Assembly: GCF_005233875.1 (NCBI RefSeq)
Contig: NZ_SZPZ01000002.1
Location: 1,364,001-1,428,000 of the forward strand
Length of the DNA stretch: 64,000 nt
Reading direction: 5' to 3'
Source: Kribbella jiaozuonensis
GTDB taxonomy: Bacteria > Actinomycetota > Actinomycetes > Propionibacteriales > Kribbellaceae
Below are positions 60,008 to 64,000 of this stretch, piece after piece. The notes under the pieces are model-generated. The model made no database searches. It was not told where the DNA came from and saw only the letters and a program-made list of their open reading frames with translations. Every line of letters begins with the position of its first letter. Within the stretch, counting starts at the first letter, position 1. Both the position numbers and the translations under genes were made by a program.

Positions 60008-60657
60008 ACGCTGCGCAGTACCGACACGACGATGCCGAGGATCGATGCGTTGTCGCCGTCGATGACCTCGTACGCCGGGTTGCGCGGCTCGAGGTACACG
60101 TGGCCGTTGCGGCGACGGTAGACCTTGACCGTCGCCTCTTCGTCGATCATCGCGGCGACGATCTGGCCCGAGTGCGCCTCGGTCTGCTGGCGGACGACGA
60201 CGATATCGCCGTCGCAGATCGCAGCGTCGATCATCGACTCACCACGGACGCGCAGCCCGAACACCGTGCCGCGTCCGGTCAGCCCGCGGGGGAGTTGCAT
60301 GACGTCGTCGACGTGCTCGATTGCGGAGATCGGCGTACCGGCCGCGATGTCGCCGACCACCGGCACCGGGACGTTGTCGTCACTCGTGGCCTGCGTGCCC
60401 GACTCCTGCAGGAACATCCGGACGTCGATCGGCCGCGACACCGACGGACTCCGGCGGAGGAAGCCCTTCTCCTCGAGGCTGGCCAGGTGCTTCGACACCG
60501 AGGACGACGAGCGCAGCCCGACCGCGTCACCGAGCTGCCGGCTGCTCGGCGGGTACCCGTGCCGCGTCACCCAGTCGCGGATCACCACCAGGATCCGTTG
60601 CTGCCGCTCCGGAAGAGCCGCGGTGTCGAGGTCGCCGAACAGGTCGAGATCAGTCAC
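60004..60657 (-). CDS. lexA: LexA-type repressor (self-cleaving, SOS family)
   Basis: 217 residues. Winged helix: RQQRILVVIRDWVTRHGYPPSSRQLGDAVGLRSSSSVSKHLASLEEKGFLRR. Cleavage site A106-G107 (DIAAGTP), catalytic Ser 141 (RGESMIDAAI) and Lys 178 (ATVKVY), all in family positions. It would repress DNA-repair genes until RecA filaments trigger self-cleavage. I see no actinobacterial SOS box (CGAAC-N4-GTTCG type) in the 70 bases upstream, so it may be a second LexA-like protein or be expressed without autoregulation. The symbol is therefore given with some caution. Confidence 0.9.
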   Translation of the reverse strand: MTDLDLFGDLDTAALPERQQRILVVIRDWVTRHGYPPSSRQLGDAVGLRSSSSVSKHLASLEEKGFLRRSPSVSRPIDVRMFLQESGTQATSDDNVPVPVVGDIAAGTPISAIEHVDDVMQLPRGLTGRGTVFGLRVRGESMIDAAICDGDIVVVRQQTEAHSGQIVAAMIDEEATVKVYRRRNGHVYLEPRNPAYEVIDGDNASILGIVVSVLRSV

Positions 60658-60727
60658 CGCAGAACCCTATAGCTCCCCGACCTAAAACCTGGTGAGCCCC
60701 GCGCGCAGTTCGTGGCAGGGTGCGGGC

Positions 60728-61525
60728 ATGGTTGGTCCTTCGGCTGAAGTCCTCGATGCGTTCGCGCTCACCGAGCCCGCGGTCCTGCTGCCGGGTGGGC
60801 AGGGGGAGACGTGGCGCTCCGGATCCGTCGTGCTGAAGCGCGCAGAGTCGGAGAGCGTGTGGCGGGCTGAGGTGTTGGCCAAGCTGCCGGAGTCCTCGCT
60901 GTTTCGCGTACCTCGGCCGGTGCAGAGTCGGAGTGGCGAATGGGTCGCGTTCGGGTGGGAGGGCTCCGAGCTGCTGGCTGGGGCGACCGATGTCCGGCGA
61001 CAAGATGAGGTGTTGCGGGCGGCCGAGGCTTTCCATGCGGCTGTCGCCGACCTGCCGCGGCCCGACTTCCTCGACGGGCGGAGCGATCCATGGTCCGACG
61101 GCGATCGGGTCGCGTGGGGCGAGCAGTCGTACGACGGGAGTCCGGCGTACGTCGAATTGGCCGGGCCGCTGGTCGATGCCTGGCGACCGGTCGAGCTGGT
61201 GGACCAGGTGGTGCACGGGGATCTGCCGGGGAACGTGATGTTCGCCGACGGGCTCCCGCCAGCGATCATCGACTGGCCGGTGTACTGGCGACCGCCTTCG
61301 TGGGCGTCGGCGGTCGCCGTAGCCGACGCGCTGTGCTGGTACGACGCCGAACCGGCCCTCGCGGAACGGTGGTCGCATCTGCCGGAGTGGGGGCAGATGC
61401 TGATCCGCGCGCTCATCTATCGGATGGCGACCGACGACCTGGCCGGCGGCGCCGCGACCTGGACCGAGGCCCGGCGCTCGGGTTACGCGCCGGTGATCGA
61501 GCTCGCGCTCTCGTACGCCGGCTGA
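60728..61525 (+). CDS. Aminoglycoside-phosphotransferase-fold protein
   Basis: 265 residues from ATG 60728. APH/choline-kinase fold: GQGETWRSGSVVLKR (nucleotide loop and Lys), VHGDLPGNVMF (catalytic HGDxxxxN) and PAIIDWPVYW in place of the usual I-D-W-E/D metal motif, so the second acidic residue is replaced by Pro. This D-W-P form is common in actinobacterial TIGR02569-type proteins. Resistance function should not be assumed. Overlaps the convergent MFS gene by 43 bases. Confidence 0.85.
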   Translation: MVGPSAEVLDAFALTEPAVLLPGGQGETWRSGSVVLKRAESESVWRAEVLAKLPESSLFRVPRPVQSRSGEWVAFGWEGSELLAGATDVRRQDEVLRAAEAFHAAVADLPRPDFLDGRSDPWSDGDRVAWGEQSYDGSPAYVELAGPLVDAWRPVELVDQVVHGDLPGNVMFADGLPPAIIDWPVYWRPPSWASAVAVADALCWYDAEPALAERWSHLPEWGQMLIRALIYRMATDDLAGGAATWTEARRSGYAPVIELALSYAG

Positions 61526-62685
61526 TCAACAGCCGACCGCCGCGCGCGCCCGGCCGCGCAGACCGCGAGCGGAATGGTGCCGAAGGCAAGTACTCCGAGT
61601 CCGGCGCCGATCCACCCGACCGACGAATACCCGGCGCCCGCGTCCAGCGCGAGCCCGCCGAGCCACGGACCGACCGTGATCCCGACGTTGAACGCGGAGA
61701 TGTTGAACGCCGCGGCCAGTGTCGGCGCGGAGCCGGCGACGCTGAACACCCGCGAGTTCACCGCTGGGTTCGTTGCGAACCCGAACGTGCCGACCGCGAT
61801 AATCGCCGGTACGGCGAGCCACGGCGTACCCGTCGCGAGTGCGAGCACGACCGCCGCGACGATCACCCCGGTCAGGCTGAGGACCAGCGTGCTGAACGGA
61901 CGCCGGTCCGCCGTCCGTCCGCTGACCGTGATGCCGATCAGCGCGCCGACGCCGTACAGCGCCAGGATCGCGGGGACCCAGCCGTCCGACAGTCCTGTGG
62001 TCTCGGTGAGCAGGGGAGCGAGGTAGCTGAAGATCACCAGGATCGCGCCGGTCGACAATGCCGTGGTGCCGTACGCGAGCCACAGCTGCGGATTCGCCAT
62101 GCTGCGTACCTCGTGCCGCAGCTCGGGAGTGCGCTCCGCCCGGCCGCGCGGGATCGTCGCGACGATGCCGATGATGGAGAGCGCCGACAGTACGGCGACC
62201 GCCCAGAACGCGGACCGCCAGCCGAGGTGCTGGCCGAGCAACGTTCCCGCGGGCAGGCCGACGATCGTGGCGACGGTGAGTCCGCCGGCCAGGATGCTCA
62301 TCGCCTTGGCCCGCGCCTCCGGGCCGGCGAGTTCGATCGCGGTCACCGATGCGACCGCCCAGAACCCGGCGTACACGAACGCGCCGGCGACGCGGGTCGC
62401 GAGGAGTACGCCGTACGACGAGGTCAGTGCGCCGGCGACGTGGGTGAGCGCGAAGATCGCCAGGAACGCGAGCATCGCCGCGCGGCGGGACCAGCGCAGG
62501 GTGGTGACGGCCAGGATCGGCGCGCCGACGAGCATGCCGACGGCGAACGCCGAGATCAGCAGGCCGGCGGCCGGGATCGACACGCCCAGGTCGGTCGAGA
62601 TCTCGGGAAGCAGGCCGGCCAGCATCAGCTCGGACGTGCCCTGGGCGAAGATCGCCAGGCCGAGCAGATAGACAGCGCGAGGCAT
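61483..62685 (-). CDS. MFS drug efflux transporter (DHA1, chloramphenicol-type)
   Basis: 400 residues, twelve helices. FAQGTSELMLAGLLPEISTDLGVSIPAAGLLISAF at helix 1-2 and the motif A region APILAVTTLRWSRRA, then motif C-like AGGLTVATIVGLPAGTLLGQHLGWRSAFW. Closest in style to Cmx/CmlR and AraJ-type proton antiporters. TetR gene upstream on the same strand, 52 bases away; a near copy of that regulator's operator precedes this gene. Confidence 0.9.
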   Translation of the reverse strand: MPRAVYLLGLAIFAQGTSELMLAGLLPEISTDLGVSIPAAGLLISAFAVGMLVGAPILAVTTLRWSRRAAMLAFLAIFALTHVAGALTSSYGVLLATRVAGAFVYAGFWAVASVTAIELAGPEARAKAMSILAGGLTVATIVGLPAGTLLGQHLGWRSAFWAVAVLSALSIIGIVATIPRGRAERTPELRHEVRSMANPQLWLAYGTTALSTGAILVIFSYLAPLLTETTGLSDGWVPAILALYGVGALIGITVSGRTADRRPFSTLVLSLTGVIVAAVVLALATGTPWLAVPAIIAVGTFGFATNPAVNSRVFSVAGSAPTLAAAFNISAFNVGITVGPWLGGLALDAGAGYSSVGWIGAGLGVLAFGTIPLAVCAAGRARRSAVDQPAYESASSITGA

Positions 62686-62701
62686 GAGGTCCCTCTCGTA
62701 G

Positions 62702-62717
62702 TGGATCGTTCAGTGCA
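62702..62717. promoter_or_regulatory. TetR operator copy before the MFS gene
   Basis: TGGATCGTTCAGTGCA agrees at 13 of 16 positions with the reverse complement of the dyad at 63335-63350. It lies 17 bases before the MFS ATG. Confidence 0.6.
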
Positions 62718-62737
62718 AAAGTGGGCAGAAATGATGC

Positions 62738-63313
62738 TCAGAAGCTGCGCAGGGTCGCTTCGACGACCGCCTGCTGCTCGGCGCGGTCGGCGCCACGCCG
62801 AGCGGCGACCCGCAGGCCGCCGAGAACAGTGAAGACGTATGTCGCGAGCCCGTTCGGGTCCTGCTCCGGGTCGACCTCACCATTGGTCTGCGCCGCGCGA
62901 ATCGCGTTCGTCAGGGCGGCCAGCTTGGCCTCGTGGTCCCGGTCCAGCAGGTCGACGATCTCGGCGTCCTTCGGGCCGAGCTCCACGATCGTGTTGATGA
63001 CGAAGCAGCCGGTCGGGTCGTCGGGCTCCGGCTCGACGGCGGTCCACAGGATCCGCCGGACCCGTTCCCGGATCGGTACGGCGGCGTCCTCGATCACCTC
63101 GAGCTGGGCCGCGGTGAACTGGTCGACGTACCTGCGGAGGGCGCGGTCGAACAGATCGCGCTTGCTGCTGAACGTGTTGTAGATGCTGCTCCGGCCGAGG
63201 CCGGTCGCCTCGCACAGGTCCTGCGTCGAGGTCGCTTCGTAGCCGGCCGTCCAGAACACCCGCATCGCGGCGTCGACGGCGCGATCCTCGTCGAATGTCC
63301 TCGGTCTCGGCAT
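62738..63313 (-). CDS. TetR-family repressor of the MFS gene
   Basis: 191 residues from ATG 63313. N-terminal MPRPRTFDEDRAVDAAMRVFW and helix-turn-helix STQDLCEATGLGRSSIYNTFSSKRDLF; C-terminal TetR_C_16-like region with GCFVINTIVELGPKD. This is the AcuR/YcdC-like branch that usually controls its neighbour. The dyad TGGACCGATCGATCCA directly upstream and a near copy before the MFS gene support joint repression. Confidence 0.88.
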   Translation of the reverse strand: MPRPRTFDEDRAVDAAMRVFWTAGYEATSTQDLCEATGLGRSSIYNTFSSKRDLFDRALRRYVDQFTAAQLEVIEDAAVPIRERVRRILWTAVEPEPDDPTGCFVINTIVELGPKDAEIVDLLDRDHEAKLAALTNAIRAAQTNGEVDPEQDPNGLATYVFTVLGGLRVAARRGADRAEQQAVVEATLRSF

Positions 63314-63334
63314 GTCAGCCACCATAGCACGTTA

Positions 63335-63350
63335 TGGACCGATCGATCCA
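63335..63350. promoter_or_regulatory. TetR operator TGGACCGATCGATCCA
   Basis: A 16-base inverted repeat with one mismatched pair, 22 bases upstream of the TetR start codon. The centre CGATCG is symmetric. Confidence 0.68.
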
Positions 63351-63374
63351 AAATGGGGTGGCCAACGGGTGAAC

Positions 63375-63440
63375 CACCTGCGCCGATAGCATCCGGGCAT
63401 CGAGGCGAGTGCCGGATGCTCTTCGACAAGAGCGCAGGTG
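63375..63440 (+). promoter_or_regulatory. Structured 5' leader, possible cis-regulatory RNA
   Basis: An outer perfect stem CACCTGCGC (63375-63383) with GCGCAGGTG (63432-63440) encloses GCATCCGG (63389-63396) with CCGGATGC (63412-63419) and the small hairpin GCTCTT-CGAC-AAGAGC (63418-63433, which competes with the others at its ends). It lies 47 bases before a secreted-protein gene. Leaders of this size before actinobacterial cell-wall-acting genes are sometimes c-di-AMP riboswitches; I cannot match the class by eye. Confidence 0.5.
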
Positions 63441-63487
63441 CTCGCTTTCACTTGGGGGCTCTGATCGTCGATCATCTGGGGAGCACT

Positions 63488-64000
63488 GTGAGGTTGTTCA
63501 GACCTGGGGGGCTGGCACTCGCCCTCGCCCTGGTGGCGGGTCTCACCGCTACCACTTCAGCTGTCGCGGACGGGACCAAGACCGTCTCGTACCGCGGCTA
63601 CCAAGTAACAGTCCCGGCCAACTGGCCGGTGGTCGACCTGACCGCCGACCCGACCGCCTGCGTCCGGCTCGACCAGCCGGCCGTGTATCTCGGCCGCAGT
63701 ACGTCGCAGGCCAACTGCCCGGCGCATCTCGTCGGCCGCAGTTCCGGCCTGATCCTGGAGCCGCTGACGACGAACACGCCGTCCAGCGACGGTCTGCTCC
63801 GGCGTACGGTCACCGATGCCGGCGTGCTCGCGACCGCGTACTACGCACCGGGCGCGGAGAGCGCGGCGAGCGACGTACTCGCCACCGGTCGCGTCGTGAC
63901 GAAGACACCGTCTGCCCGGGTCGCGGCGCCTGCCGCGGTCACCCCATCGGTGGTTGCTACCGGCAACTTCGCGGGCAACGGGTTCGACACCTGCGCCGCG
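63488..64000 (+). CDS. Secreted DUF1906-like (glycoside-hydrolase-type) protein, N-terminal part
   Basis: 171 codons to the window edge, no stop. GTG 63488 after TGGGGAGCACT. Signal peptide LFRPGGLALALALVAGLTATTSAVADG. Mature part TVSYRGYQVTVPANWPVVDL, CVRLDQPAVYLGRSTSQANCPAHLVGRS, then an Ala/Val/Thr linker and GNFAGNGFDTCAA at the edge. The last string is like the opening of the DUF1906 lysozyme/peptidoglycan-related TIM barrel (GFDTC). Probably acts on or at the wall. Its leader is structured. Confidence 0.75.
   Translation, partial: MRLFRPGGLALALALVAGLTATTSAVADGTKTVSYRGYQVTVPANWPVVDLTADPTACVRLDQPAVYLGRSTSQANCPAHLVGRSSGLILEPLTTNTPSSDGLLRRTVTDAGVLATAYYAPGAESAASDVLATGRVVTKTPSARVAAPAAVTPSVVATGNFAGNGFDTCAA

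Noticed and set aside
60728-61525. Aminoglycoside resistance gene
   Set aside because: The metal-binding IDWE/D motif is altered (IDWP) and the branch is a general actinobacterial phosphotransferase group without known resistance function.
1-64000. tRNA, rRNA or known riboswitch genes
   Set aside because: No cloverleaf with a GGTTCGAATCC-like T arm or rRNA sequence was seen on reading; a scan with tRNAscan-SE and Infernal would settle it.

Overview
The window reads as chromosomal DNA of a high-GC actinomycete. Coding density is very high, GC-rich third positions are the rule, GTG starts and ATGA/GTGA stop-start overlaps are frequent, and the content is typical of soil actinobacteria: an ECF sigma factor paired with a DGPF protein, an ANTAR regulator, an F420-type luciferase-like oxidoreductase, UdgX and DUF929/VKOR. 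The frequent GTACGGCG-like strings and the protein style suggest Kribbella or another Propionibacteriales/Nocardioidaceae relative; this is an impression, not a measurement. I see no prophage, insertion sequence, CRISPR array, tRNA or rRNA.

Region by region: 1-3.9 kb holds an NCS1 permease fragment, a MarR regulator, an AmiC-like binding protein, L-2-hydroxyglutarate oxidase and an ACT membrane protein. 3.9-19.8 kb is a coherent copper/multicopper-oxidase island: secreted subtilase and CopC-CopD fusion on the minus strand; on the plus strand a 1724-residue secreted beta-helix protein, three cupredoxin-type proteins and a small anchored protein, closely packed or overlapping; then a two-component system. 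A dyad ATGAC-N6-GTCAT occurs three times between the divergent oxidase and CopCD operons and once upstream of the response regulator gene. 19.8-23.1 kb is pta-ackA, which fits with the phosphoketolase at 42.1 kb. 23-36 kb holds small regulator/enzyme pairs and a RecQ/AlkA-type repair operon. 36-49 kb holds a SNF2-like ATPase, an F420 oxidoreductase/SDR pair, a frameshifted small gene, phosphoketolase, a UdgX-VKOR-DUF929 operon and an AurF-type diiron oxygenase with a ferredoxin reductase.

49.4-56.1 kb is the second unusual island. An ECF41-like sigma factor faces a stand-alone SnoaL protein. Next to them is a minus-strand operon: ABC exporter, a 30-residue peptide made almost entirely of nine Arg-Ser dipeptides, a strong attenuator-like hairpin, and a Ser/Thr protein kinase with an acidic repeat. 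It faces a NarL-type two-component system and a Thr/Ser-rich membrane protein. A GGTACTAGTACC-type dyad lies in front of both the exporter operon and the membrane-protein gene. 56-64 kb holds a methyltransferase, a DGPF-ECF42 pair, an acyltransferase, a LexA-type repressor, a phosphotransferase, a TetR/MFS pair with two matching operators, and the start of a secreted DUF1906-like protein behind a structured leader.

The two strongest candidates for undescribed biology are (1) a laccase-type oxidase whose trinuclear copper site appears to be split over two separately exported polypeptides, and (2) the RS-repeat peptide/kinase/exporter module.
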